Source of the DNA: Lichenostomus cassidix
Lineage: Eukaryota; Chordata; Aves; Passeriformes; Meliphagidae
NCBI GenBank assembly: GCA_008360975.2
Contig: CM039211.1
Coordinates: 24,670,558-24,734,557, forward strand
Length of the DNA stretch: 64,000 bases
Reading direction: 5' to 3'
The notes under the pieces were generated by a model that saw only the letters and a program-made list of their open reading frames with translations, was not told the DNA's origin and did not search any database. Position 1 is the stretch's first letter, and each line of letters starts with the position of its first letter. Below, piece after piece: positions 1 through 12,239 of the stretch. Made by a program: the position numbers and the translations under genes.

Positions 1-720
1 CAATTCCCATCTTACTATTACAAATTTTATTTGCAAAGGACTACCAGAGAAACAGCAGAAAGCCACTGCTCGTATTTAACACTCACAGATCATAAGCAGG
101 GTTACGTGCCTCTAAATGGGTCATAGATTGCATCTCTGGGGTTCCTGCACTTGAGGAAAATACGATACTTAAATCAGTCAGACTCAGGGGTTTTTGGTAT
201 TGGTTTCTTTTTCTCTCATTATCTTTTAAAGTCACTGTTTTTCAGAAATATTCCTACATTAATATGAACTTTCAGCAGGAAAAGAGAGTAGGAGGATGAT
301 CTTGGCTAAGACATTAATTTGTACATTTTCTTCCCTCTGCCACTCACTTTCTGTCAGTGAGCCTTGAACAAATACTAGGAAAATTTCTTGTTTGGCTGCA
401 AAAGGGAAAACAAAGCCCCTGGCAACAGAACTGGAAACACTCTAAATGCTGTGGTAAGAAAACTGGAGCACAGCACACATCTCTTGACTTTGTAAAAGCC
501 CTGTATCTGGAGGGCACTGGTCTTCAAAACATAGTTCATTCAGATACAATTCATGCATTTCCTACATAAAAACCTTAATGTATATTCAATTTCAAGCCTT
601 TTAATGGCTGAAACAATCCACAACTTCAAAAAAGGTAGTAAGTACTACAGTATGATAGTCACCTGTAATGTGTCTGGCTGATCTGGATTTCATTTCCCCA
701 CAGCAGCCCTCACCTTGCTG
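1..720. other. Unannotated AT-rich intergenic DNA
   Basis: No exon, repeat family or long frame of coding character was recognised here. A 70-codon frame at 357-569 has no features of a known protein. Confidence 0.6.
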
Positions 721-724
721 TGCT

Positions 725-1160
725 TTGCACTGACAGCTGGAAAGGTGTTGGTAACACCCCAGTGTTTTGGCTATTGCTGAGCAGCACTGGCACAGCACCA
801 GTGCTGTCTCTCCAACATTCCATCCCCATCAGTAGGATGGGGTGGGCAAAACTTTGGGAGGCAAAATAACCAGGACAGCAGACCCAAAATGCCCAAAGGG
901 ATGTTCCATACCATATGGAATCCAGCTCATCCAGCTCAGGTGTAAAAGCTGACGATGCAGTAGGCATTTGCTTATTATAGGGCACATTTTCCAGGACAAC
1001 CACTACCTGTGCTGAAGCCCTGTTTCCAAGTGGAAATTGCCAGGTGGACGTGGCCAGACATCACTTGCTGATGTCACCCCTGTTCCTACTGAGGAAGGCA
1101 GTGGTAGAGAGGCTTTGGTGGCAGCTGGTGTCCCACCAAGGTCAAGCCACCACAGTTCTT
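725..1160 (+). mobile_element. Decayed avian ERV LTR with primer-binding-site-like sequence after it
   Basis: The sequence around 765-985 resembles the promoter-side region of a common avian LTR (TTGCTGAGCAGCACTGG, then AAGGGATGTTCCATACCATA). The end at 1154 (AAGCCACCACA) matches in type the element end at 2541. Just after it, CGTTGCCCAACTTTGGG resembles the start of a retroviral primer-binding site and leader, which supports a plus orientation. No coding capacity remains. Family assignment is from memory and unsure. Confidence 0.5.
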
Positions 1161-1384
1161 TTCGTTGCCCAACTTTGGGAATGAGGAACCTGAGATAAGG
1201 ATATTAACTGGGAGAGGTAACTGGCAAAACACAGGATGAAAATTTTAGAGAGCTGTATGCTTGTGGGGAATTTCTGTTGTTGTAAGTGACCTGAAGGAGT
1301 AAGTGTTTTTATTTTGGTGTGGGGAATCTGGATTTTTGTTGATGGGAGTGAAGATTGCATAATAAATGTGAATTTCTAATAACT

Positions 1385-2541
1385 TTAAAGTGTGTGATTT
1401 ACAGAGGCAAGGGATACCATATATTTGGTTTGTGTGGCAAGGTTTTGGTAGAGAGGGGCAGCTTCTGTGAGAAGCTGCTAACAGGTTCCCCCATGCCTGA
1501 TGAAGACAATGCCAGATAGCTCCAAGGTGGACCTGCCACTGGCCAAGTCTGAACCCATCAGTGATGGTGCCTCAGGTTACCTCTGGGGTAACATACTTCA
1601 GATAAAAACGTTATTGAATAGGAACAATTGCAGATGAAGAAGTGAGGTATGAGAATATGTGAGAGAAGCAACTCTGCAGACACCAAGGTCAGTGAAAATG
1701 GAAAAGAAGATGATCCAGGCACTGGAGCAGAGATTCCCCTGCAACCCCTGATGCAGACCATAGTGAGGCAGCTGTGCGCCTGCAGCCCATGCAGGTCCCT
1801 GGTGGAGGAGATATCCACCTGCAGCCTGTGGAGGATCCCACACTGGAGCAGGTGGATGTCCGAAGGACTCTGTGGCTCTGCAGAAAGCCCATTCTAGAGC
1901 AGGCTCCTGGCAGGACTGTGGAGACAGGAACCCAAGCTGGAGTAGGTTTGCTGGCAGGACTTACAACCCCACGGACGTCATATGCTGGAGCAGTGCATTC
2001 CTGAAGGAAGACACCCTGTAAGAGGGACACCCACTAGAACAGTTCATGAAGAACTGCAGCCCTTAGGAAGGACTCACAATCTTCTGCACTGGGGTTCTCC
2101 ATCCTCTGGAAGGGACCACACAATGGAGAAGGGGAAGAACGTGAGTAGTTCCCCCCTTGTGGAGGAAGGAACAGCAGAGACAACATGTGATGAACTGACT
2201 GCAGCCCCCATTCCCCACCCTCCTGTGCAAGGGGCAGGGGAGAAGGTAAAGAGTAGGGAATAAATTTAAGCCTGGAAAGAAGGAAGGAAGGGGTGAGGGC
2301 AAAGTGTTTTTAAGATTTGAGTTTATTTGTCATTATCTCACTCTGATGTGATTGTAATAAATTAATTTTCCCAAGCTGAATCTGTGTTGCCTGTGATGGT
2401 AGTGGGTGGGTGATCTCTCCATGTCCTTATCTCCACCCACAAACCCTTTGTTATATTTTCTCTCCCCTGCTCTGCTGAGGAGGGGAGGAATAGAAAAGCT
2501 TTGGTGAGCACCTGGGGTCCAACCAAGGTCAACCAATCACA
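1385..2541 (+). mobile_element. Decayed avian LTR retroelement segment with LTR-type 3' end
   Basis: The segment contains the degenerate repeated phrase CTGGAGCAG about every 50-100 bp (for example 1721, 1843 and 1986), typical of the non-coding part of a widespread avian LTR element as I remember it. Near its end are AATAAA at 2356-2361 and a terminus AGGTCAACCAATCACA at 2541, giving a CA-terminated LTR-like end on the plus strand. Short frames such as 1774-2004 and 1982-2263 are repeat-derived. The left boundary is approximate. Confidence 0.55.
2356..2361 (+). terminator. AATAAA within the LTR-type end
   Basis: A canonical signal lies 180 bp before the CA terminus at 2541. It fits the R region of the retroelement and fixes its orientation as plus. 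Confidence 0.4.
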
Positions 2542-5500
2542 TCACCAAAAGATCTTTTTTCTTTAAGCAGTAAGTGCAAAACTGATTTGCTTCCAGACAA
2601 ATGTATTTTTAAGCTGAATTGCTTTAAATGTATCTAAATTGCTCTGTTATGGAATGATTTTTTAATTTTAAGCCAAAGGTGCCAGATTTGCTCTTTTCCT
2701 AAAATGCCTAAAATAATTTCTTGAACAAAAATAAGCCTTTTCTTCTGCATTATTTTAAGTATATCCTCTTCACATATTGAAGTAAAGCAACATTTAAGGT
2801 TTGAAAACATATTTCAGTAAATCTAATGTTTTGGATATTGGCGTAGACAATCTAATCTGCACAGACAGCCACGGAAAATGCATGAAATTCGTACACACAT
2901 TCCAAGTTATTCCTATACAAAGTAATAAAAATATTTGGAGAACCTACAACAGAATACATGGGTACATAGCATTCCCTCCAGCTTCATTTTTGTATAGAAA
3001 AACCTCTTCTTAGTGAATTTATGGACTTCATTTTGAGGGAGTGTTTCAGACATGGTGTGTTGGTCTTGCTTATGTGTAACCTTTTAAGGTTTAAGTATTC
3101 CTGAACCATACACATTAACTAAATGTGTGAAAAGTAGGTGCTCTGAAATAAGTATCTTAAATAGCAGCATGCACAGGAAGCACTGCCATTTCAGGACAGC
3201 AAAAGAAAGTTATACTGGCAGACCATACCATACTCCTGCATTGCAGTGATTAGGTCTGATCCCACAGCAAGAAAATCTCTCACTCTTTACTGCTTAAGTT
3301 TGGCAAAATAAATTATTCAGTTGTTTCAAGTTGTCAAGAAAACCCTTTGGTGTTACAGATTTAAAGACGTATTCAGCACAATTACAATAATTATCTTCAA
3401 ATGATCACGCAAAGATAAGCTTCCACAGGATTTACTGTCAGCCTAAACACATTGAAAGAGAACAGATACATTTTGCCCTTAAGAGGAGTGTGTGCTTGTG
3501 ATCTGAGAAGTGCAAGAGCTGCTCCAAATTTTCAGGTGACAGCTGATTAATTAGCTTTAACCCAGCAAGTCCCAAACATTCCATGGCATTAAACTTCACA
3601 TGCATGCCTGTGCAGACACCAGCAAAGATACATTTCTACAGTAGCATGTGTGTGACATACTGGCTGTATTATGAAACAGATTTTTTCTCCCCACTCCTGG
3701 AGTGAATCTGAATAATTTACATACTTTGCACAGCTGGACAAGTGTGTGAAAAACAGCACTTTGTACAGCTTACATGCACAATCAGCACACAGGCTGCTAG
3801 AGAAGTAGCTACAGCCTCTAGGGTATTTGTAAAACAGAGATCATTACTTTATCAGATTATGTCCTTCCATCAGGACTTCTCCTCCCATACAGTGCCAGCT
3901 GGAAAAATTGTAACAATTCTTACAGGAGTAACTTTGAATTATGTGAAAGGTTGGAGATTCCTTTTAAGAAACAAACCAGAACCTTCCTTCCTCAAGCTAA
4001 GCCGCTGAGTGAGCAGGGCTGCTCTGCTCCAGCTCACAGCCTGACAAGTGACACCCATATGGATGATGTCACAGGGGAGCTGCTTGCCCCTGGGCCTCCC
4101 TGCCCAATCAATCACCTGCATGCCAGCCCTAAAAACCAGAGGAATTACCCTAATTTGTGTCCACCTGGCAATTCCGAGACAATATCCATACAGGCATGGA
4201 TTTTTAAGGTATCTAAGTGCCAGAGCACCTCTGTTGTTAGGCGTCCTAATAACACCTGTCACCAAAGGTTGCCCAGAATTACTATCTCTGCATCTGCTCC
4301 ATCATGGCAGAATAAACCAAACCCAGGCCACAGGTCTGCTCCTCAGCATGGCCACAGCTTGTTTTCCTTGTTCAAATTGTGATTGCCTTCATGGGAGCAA
4401 AAGTTGCAGGTGATGAATAATGCTGCTCCTGCTTAAATCTCTATTAAACATAGGTCCTCATACAGGTAGAGGGTATAATGACTGTCTAACAAAAGCTGAC
4501 TGATGTATTAATGAGAAAGACTTAACAGCAAAATTAGATCTGCTGTTCAGCAAGGGTTGATGGCATCTATTTGTATTAGACGTGCAGTGGTTGCCAACCA
4601 GGATGTGTGGCAGAAGACTATCGAAGATAAATGTAATCCTCCCCTCCTGAACACAGCAGCTCTGATTTGAAAGTGCCACAACAAGTGAAATGATTCATCC
4701 TCTGGCTGACAATCAGTGAATATTTTCAGCTGGTTGTGGGCCCCCTGCAATGCATTTGTTTAAGAAGAAAGCTTATGCATGAATGATGGACTCAGTGTCT
4801 GACTCAGAGTGCCACTGCTACATCTGTTAACAGTGCATTTGGCTGGTGTCCTCTTGTCATTTTTCTAAAACACTCATAAAGAAAACACAGATCCTTTGGG
4901 CAAATGAAACAGAGGTGCAAATTGCAGTCACACCTTCCTGTCTCACTGCAGTATCACTTCTTGTCTCCAAAACCAACACAGATTCTCTTGCCTACTCATG
5001 GCAGCTAGCCACAGTTCACATTTGAAATAGAGATTAGTTTCAACACATTAAGTGTCAAGCTATACTCTAAGAGACAGGCTTCTATACAGAAGCAGAAAAA
5101 AATTAAGGACCTCAGCTTTCTTATAGATCTGAATATGGTGCAATTCTTTTGAAAATGTTCCCCACCCTCAAATCAAGGCCACTATGCAGGTAGGGAGGAA
5201 AGACTGCGATGCTACACATGGTGGTTGAATACCTTGACACATTGACTACAGATTTTGTTCTAATCCAAGGACAGAAGATTACATGAGATGTAAATTCTTA
5301 TAAATTACCCCTCCTGAGAGAAGAAAATAAGAAAAATCACAGAAAAACCCAAAGCATCTGGACATAAGTTATATAGTCAAAGTGACTTTTAATTAGTCAT
5401 TGAAGGGTTCGCAAAGCACCCACAATCCCCTTCTAAACTGCATTTTGCTTGTTAAAATGGTGGAACAGGATTCCTAGAAATCCAGGGAGAGTTCCTGGAG

Positions 5501-7038
5501 CACCATAGTGGAATATGAGGTCAACATCTTTAACTGGTAATTATTTTGCCAGCAGAAAACATGACTACAAAAACAAACCTTTAGTTTGGACCAGTGTCTT
5601 GTCCAAAGTATCCTCATTGAACAAAAATATGAAATTTCTTGGATTTTGGTCTTCAAAAGTAGATTTTTCTGCAATCTTAAACAACTCAGTTGTTCCCTTG
5701 CTAGTTACTAGTGAGTGCAGCCATAGAGGAAATGTCCTGAGTAACTAACTGTGCATGAAATAGGAAATGGAAGCCATACTCATGACTTGTCAGGAGACAA
5801 CTTTTGGGCATTTAGTCCCCTGTGCTCATTAATTCCTATACACACTCTGGTTAAGTGATTTGGAATGTAGACTGCTATTATCCGAAGATGAATCCAAGCT
5901 CTGGAAGCAGTATCCTTTTCAGTGTTACTGATCATCCGTTTGTCAGATCAGTATGTATTTTGAAAATTTTGAAAATTTTGAAATGCACTTGATTTTGAGG
6001 TAATTAGCTGTAGTACCTTTTCCTTCTGTATTGTGAAATGCTTGTACAGACTTCAAACAAGTCACATTGCTTTCCCCATATTCATGAGAATAAGTAACTC
6101 CTTCCAAAAACTGGAACCTGCATAAAATGCACTATTTTACAGCACAGTAATGTTGCCTTTGTGTTTTACAGATAACACAACATACTCACAAATGGTAATA
6201 CTAGTTTCAAGGATAACCCTACTTTCATTTACATTGTACTCTCTGAAAATATATTTGTTAAGTATGGCAAGCAGACACACATAAGCAATTATAGTCTGAG
6301 TGAGCAGATAGCTTCTGCTTTTTATGCATCATATTCCAAATGTTTCTTTAATGAAAACAAACTGCTTTTCGTTGAGACTGCAGCCCTTTTAAAATATAAA
6401 CAAATATTTCCAGAGCTGATTAAAACTACATCTTCTAAATTTTTAAACATTTAGCTATTACAACTGTCTCAATTTCAGGGCAAAAAGGAGGGATAAATGA
6501 AAACACATAACTGTGCATGCAACAACTGAGCATAGACATAGTTTTGTAAGCAAGACACCTTTAAAAAGGCAAAATAAAATCACAGATTAATCTGGTTTTG
6601 TATAAACTATTATGAATTTTAATCCAGGACAACAAAAGTTACTAATTTTGTGAACTTTGTCTTTTCTCAGTATTCTTCAGTCTCATACAACAAGAGATAT
6701 TTTCTCTAAGGTCATTCTATATACATTGTCTGTCTTTTCTTTTGAAATTATTTTTAAGTATTATGTCAACAGAAATGCAAAGGATAGCTTCACTGGGAAA
6801 AACCATCCCTTATAGGATTTAAAATATTATGCTTCAAACAACAAGCATACTGACAAGATTTAACACAAATTCTCCATCAACAAAAGTATTTTATAATTTT
6901 AAGTACTTAGACCAGATGTCAGGATAGTATTTTACAGTATTTATTAAAGAAAAAAACCACAACAAGCCACTCTCCCCACAAACCAAAACTATATATGTTT
7001 CAAAGAAAACCTTACATTTTGCTGATTTGTTAGTGACT
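2542..7038. other. Intergenic DNA without recognised genes
   Basis: This is mostly AT-rich single-copy-looking sequence. The part at about 3940-4680 is more GC-rich and has overlapping open frames on both strands without recognisable protein features. Near 5962-5985 a TTTTGAAAA unit is repeated almost exactly three times. No transposon was recognised. Confidence 0.6.
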
Positions 7039-8045
7039 TCATAGAATCGTAGAATATCCCAAGCTGGAAAAATGTCAAGAACCACCATGTCCAAATCCTG
7101 GCCCTGATAGGACAACCCTAAGGATTCCACCATGTGCCTTAGATCATTGTCCAAATGCTTCTTGATCATTTGGTTTGGCCTGGTGCTGTGACCACTTCCC
7201 TGGGGAGCCTGTTCCAGTACCCAGCAACCATCTGGGTGAAATATGCAACCTAAACTTCCCCTGACACAGCTTCAGGTCACTCCCTTTGGTCCTGTCACTA
7301 TCACCACAGAGAAGAGATCAGTGTCTGCCCTTTCTCCTCCCCTCCTGAGGAAGTTGTACACTGCAGTGAGGTCTCCCCTCAGTCTCCTCCAGGCTGAACA
7401 GACCAAGTGACCTCAGCCACTCCTCACAAGGCTTTCCCTCAAGGCCCTTCACCATCCTCATGCCCTCCTTTGAACACTCTCTAACAGCTCAATGTCTTTT
7501 CTGTGTTGTGGCACCCAAAACTGCCCCCAGCACTGGAGGTGAGGATGTCCCAGAGCAGAGCAGGACAATCCCCTCCCTTGCCCAGCTGGCCATGCTGTGT
7601 CTGATGCCCCCCAGGACACGAGTGACCCTCCTGGCTGCCAGGGCACTGCTGGCTCATGTTCACCTTGCCATCAACCAGGACCCCCAGGTCCCTTTCTGCA
7701 GTGTGGCCCTCCGTCATCTCATTCCCCAGTCTGCCTGTACATTCTTGGTTGCCCCATCCCAGGTGCAGAATCTGAAATACTTGCCCTTGTTAAACTTCAT
7801 AGGGTTGATGATTAGCCCAGCCCGCTAATTTGTGGAGGTTTCTCTGTAGGGCCTCAGGGCCTCCCTGTCTTTGAGGGAGTTCACAGCTCCTCCCAATTTA
7901 GTGTAAGTGGTAAACCTACTTAGTATCCCTTCAAATTCTGTGTTCAAGTCATTTGTGAGGAAGTTGAAGAGAACTGGGCTTGAAATGGAGCCCTGCAGAA
8001 CCCCACTAGTGACAGGTTGCCAGGCTGAAAGCCTGGGGTTCGTTT
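7039..8045 (-). mobile_element. CR1 LINE, 5'-truncated, reverse-transcriptase end and 3' tail
   Basis: On the minus strand the 5' side encodes pieces of the CR1 reverse transcriptase (QPVTSGVLQGSISSPVLFN, corresponding to the PQGSVLGPVLFN region, then a degraded FADD box as FTTYTKLGG). It continues with the [11 protein letters not shown] and CHNTEKT segments and the 3' region. It ends in the CR1 tail, seen on the plus strand as CATAGAATCGTAGAATATCC at 7039. Frames are broken by stops and shifts, so the copy is dead. Confidence 0.9.
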
Positions 8046-8049
8046 CCAA

Positions 8050-9700
8050 GAGAGGTGTAAAAATGAAAGTAATGAAAGAATCACAGGTGTGATGCCACCA
8101 GTTGCTTTCAAATACTTGAAGAACATGAAGAATTTTTGACTTTAGTGTTCTGTTACTTTTTGAAAGAAGCTGGCAGCTAAACTAAACCTGAATAGCTAAA
8201 GAAGTCATCATGGATTCACACGTATGCTATTCCTCAGGGATAACCCAATATCAAGCAACCTATTGAACTTCAAGGTAGAACTTGTGTGTCACTTGCATGA
8301 AACTCAGTTTCCTACATGGTACCTCATTGCAGTTAGCTGCCACAAAGCACAGTCCCATGAACAGTAAGTAAGTTTGCCTGTTCTCTGAATACATATAAAA
8401 ACCACAGGTCAGGACACTAGAACTCAGCCATGGATTTCTCTTAGCTCTCTTTTCCAGATCTGCAAAAAGGAAAAAACCTATCCACTGGTGCTTATGTTTG
8501 TCTCATTGCAGGTGAGACATCTATCACTCCAGAAAACAGTTTTGTATACAAATGTCTTTTTATGTACACAAAGGGAAAAGAGATGTGGAAAAGTTTTTCA
8601 CCTGGCTTGGTGGGCATTTAGTTGTTTTTGGTTAGTAAATTCACACAGGTCAATCTGGTTGTTGGGTTTTTTTCCACACACACAATTTGGATTGCACAGT
8701 AGGATCCCATCTGGTCAACTAAAAATTGAAAACATAAGTTTATCTCATTTCTTTTAGTAGAACCACCAAAAGTACTCTCTGATGTAAACTGCTCTGGGGA
8801 CTCAGTGGTTTCCAAACAGAACCTTAATGCACACAAAGCCTTGATGATCTCTGCTGGAACTTAGAGTGTCCAACAGCTGCAAGTGACTGTGCTCTAGCCA
8901 GCTACTACCAGCAACAAAAAGGATGAACAATCACTACAGGAAGAAGGCTCTCTGCCAGAGAAATATTAATACATTTTTAGGCAGCTGCTGTTGGCTTGGA
9001 ACTTTGGTTCAAGAATTCTCAAAGATGAAACTTCTTCTCCAACTTGCTGTTCCTCTACCTGTTTTTACAGATCAGTAAAAAGGGTTGCATGATCTGGAAA
9101 AGATTTCAGGAAATCTTCTGCGCTTGCTTTTCCACCAGTTTCAGAGACTTTTGCTTATCTACTCTTGAATAACACCACCTCTTCATGGAAATATTTTACA
9201 GCATACCGTAAGTGTGGTTAAAGTTTTTATTATCTTGTTCCCTACTGAAGTGGGATCATAACTATAACTCCTTTGGAATTGCTCTTCAGTGAGCCTTTGA
9301 GCACATTGCCCACGATGATAAGCCATGATGGTGTGCCTTATCCCAGATGAATGCAGCACTTCAGTGATTCTTCAGCACTCATCTGCTCTTTAGCAGTCAT
9401 TGATTAGGCATTTCAAATCAGCAGCACTCCACGGCACACAAACTGATGCAGCAATCTGAAGGAACTATCAAAGATACTCCCTATTTCAGCAGCACAAGCC
9501 ATGAAGAATAGCACATGATTATGACACCCATCAGGACTCTGAGACATTGACCACTACCCTCTGGATGCAACCATCCAACCACTTTCTTATCCATCCAGCA
9601 GTCCACTCATAAAATCCATCTCTCTCCAACTTAGAGGGAAGGTGGTTGTGTACTTACTATAGTACTGCTTGAGCTCAGATTGAACCACATACTCATTACT
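8050..9700. other. Intergenic DNA, nothing recognised
   Basis: Between two CR1 copies there is AT-rich sequence without recognisable gene, repeat family or structured RNA. Confidence 0.55.
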
Positions 9701-9702
9701 TA

Positions 9703-9900
9703 ATCATAGAATCATTGGATGGTTTGGGTTGGAAGCGACTTTAAAGATCATCTAGTTCCAACCCCTCTGCCATGGGGCAGGGAGTCTTCCACTAGACCAG
9801 GCTACCCAGAGCCCCATCCAGCCTGGCCTTGAACACCTCCAGGGATGGGAGCCCACAGCCTCCCTGGGCAACCTGTTCCAGTGCCTCACACCACAGTGCT
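9703..9900 (-). mobile_element. CR1 LINE 3' fragment
   Basis: The plus strand shows the inverted CR1 3' end: CATAGAATCATTGGATGG, then GGTTTGGGTTGGAAGCGACT and AGATCATCTAGTTCCAACCC, and onward to CCTGTTCCAGTGCCTCACA. About 200 bp of the 3' region remain and no frame survives. Confidence 0.9.
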
Positions 9901-9904
9901 TTCA

Positions 9905-12235
9905 GATGAATCGACACGCAATGGACCTAGCCACAGCCATGGTATGGCAAGCATACTATAAAGAATGGTTGTAATAATATCCTCACATGATTAGTACACA
10001 TTAAGGACAGAGGAAATCAGCTCTTCTGCTGGAGAGGATTGAGTATAAAGATAAACACTTCAGGAGCTCATTCCTGTCCTGGCACATAACTTCATAAACT
10101 GAGCCTTTGTCTTGTTAGCAAAAGATGTCTTTGTGGCATTAGCTGAACAATCATGGCTGATCAGTGCTATACTTTGAAGCTGGGATGTCTTCTTGGTCTT
10201 GATCAGGAAAAGGAGACACATGGCTTTCTGAAAACTAAGTTTCCCAAAAAAACATTTATTTTCATGAATCATTTCTAGGGATCCATATGCCTCTAGTTGC
10301 TTTTACGAATTTGCTGGTTTCATGCAATAGGTCCATGTTTTAGTGAATCTCATAGAGAACAAATCTTTTTGGAATTGTATATGCCTAGATAAAGATTTCA
10401 TTTTCCTAATCTCCTTGTCTCTTTTCTTCTCCTTCCTGTTGGTTTTGCACAGAATATTTGCTCCGGTGTTGCCAGACTACAGAATTTATCATCAAATTCT
10501 ATCTGATTGCCTCAGCTGACTACCCAGCTCATCATATAATACCTCTTGGTATGCACAAAAATATTGTTTTCACATCATAGAGGTGGAAGACCCATTTTGC
10601 CTCTGATCTTGCAATCCCAACAAAACTGCATATAGATTCACCTTCTAATGCTACAGCACAAATCAGTGTGAAGTCTGGTGCTCCTTTCCACAGTGGCAAT
10701 GTGCAATAAAGGAATCATTAGCAGTGGAATTTACATAACAGAGATCAAAATAAATGGTGGTTTGTTTTTGAACAGTTTATCTTCCTGCAGTAGACAGGGT
10801 CAAAATATGTTTCCCTTGACTATGATAGGAAACAGAAAATCTTCTTACCACTATCAAACAGAACAGCTGATAACCATTCTTACTGAAGGGAAATGAATTA
10901 TTAGTATTACCAAATAATTAATACTAAAAATAGGCATCTCCCCTTGATCCAGAGTCTTGGAAGAGAAAGCATTTTCATAGATTCAGGCCTTTAAAGACTA
11001 TTTCAATCTTAATGATTGTTCTATACAGATTTTTTTTCCCCACAATAATCAGCATCTTGGTTTCACAATGCTTTCTGTGTTTCATTAACCTCTGAGAAAA
11101 ATGCTGAACATCCAGAGACTAGACAACCACACAGGTTAGTAGCTTCATTAATCATAAATTTAACCTTAACCTTACAGATACAATTTGTAGCACCTTTTAA
11201 ATGTGTAAGTGTCCTACTTACAGGAAAAATAATAACTAGCAGCTTTCAAAAATTTCAATATATTTACAAACCGAGTTTGAAGCAGAGAATATATAAATAG
11301 CTACAGAAAGGAAGGTTAAGAAACAGTAAAAAATTACCATTATTAGAATTACTTCCGTTCCAGAAAATGTAAAGCAATTCTACCTTAGCACCATTTTAAT
11401 CCTTTGAAATCATCAATATCACACACATCTCTATTTTGTACAGTGAATTTCTGAAATTTCACAGGGCAAAGAATCCTAGAAACCCAACCACACAGAAAGA
11501 CTGTCCCAGTAAGTCATATTAACATTTGCCATCTATTTAAGCATCAGTTTCCAAAAAAAAAAGCCAGATTTCGGACAGAGTAGCCCATAAAGGTTAAAGG
11601 CTAGGCCTGCCTTATTGCCAAGGTATGCCCTGGATAGTGACCTGTACAAGTGCAACAGAGAGAAGTGTGGCTAGAGGGAAGTTATACTGGGGCTTCCAGT
11701 GTCCTCCAACACCAGCTTGACCCTGTGCATGCAGTCAGTCCTTCTGCTGAGGTGACCAAGCAAACTCTCCATCATCAGCCAGAGATGCGTGCAGTCCCAC
11801 GCTACCTCTGAAGTTGGGTTTTGTCTTGCCTTTGTCTTGTCTCTGAGGAAAGATGGGGACAAGGGGTAAATGGCTCCCTCAGCCTGACAGTCCTGACTGA
11901 GGAGATATCCAACACAACTCTCGCATGCAAAGACCAAGAGCCCTGTTTCAGCCTTCCCATGTAGCTACTCCTGTATCTTTAGTACTGTATGACAGTTTAT
12001 GATTGCCTGATGTGTGCTGTTAGGGATCTGCCATAACTGTGAAGACTTTAGAATGTTTGGAACCTACTCCTGTTAAAAATTCACTATGTTATTTACAAGA
12101 GTACACATGCCTGAAATACATTGTGGGGGAAGAGTGGCATGAAAAATGCCACACTTATGTAGGAATGTAAGTGCTGTTCACACACATAAAAGTACATGAT
12201 GGACTTTCCTATCTCATAAGGGATTAACATACAGA
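9905..12235. other. Intergenic DNA, nothing firmly recognised
   Basis: The sequence is AT-rich. A GC-richer patch at about 11640-11960 could be an old repeat but does not match a family I know. No exon was recognised. Confidence 0.5.
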
Positions 12236-12239
12236 AGTA

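Noticed and set aside
1558..2263. Overlapping frames of 76-113 codons on both strands
   Set aside because: They fall in the decayed LTR retroelement with CTGGAGCAG-type repeats.
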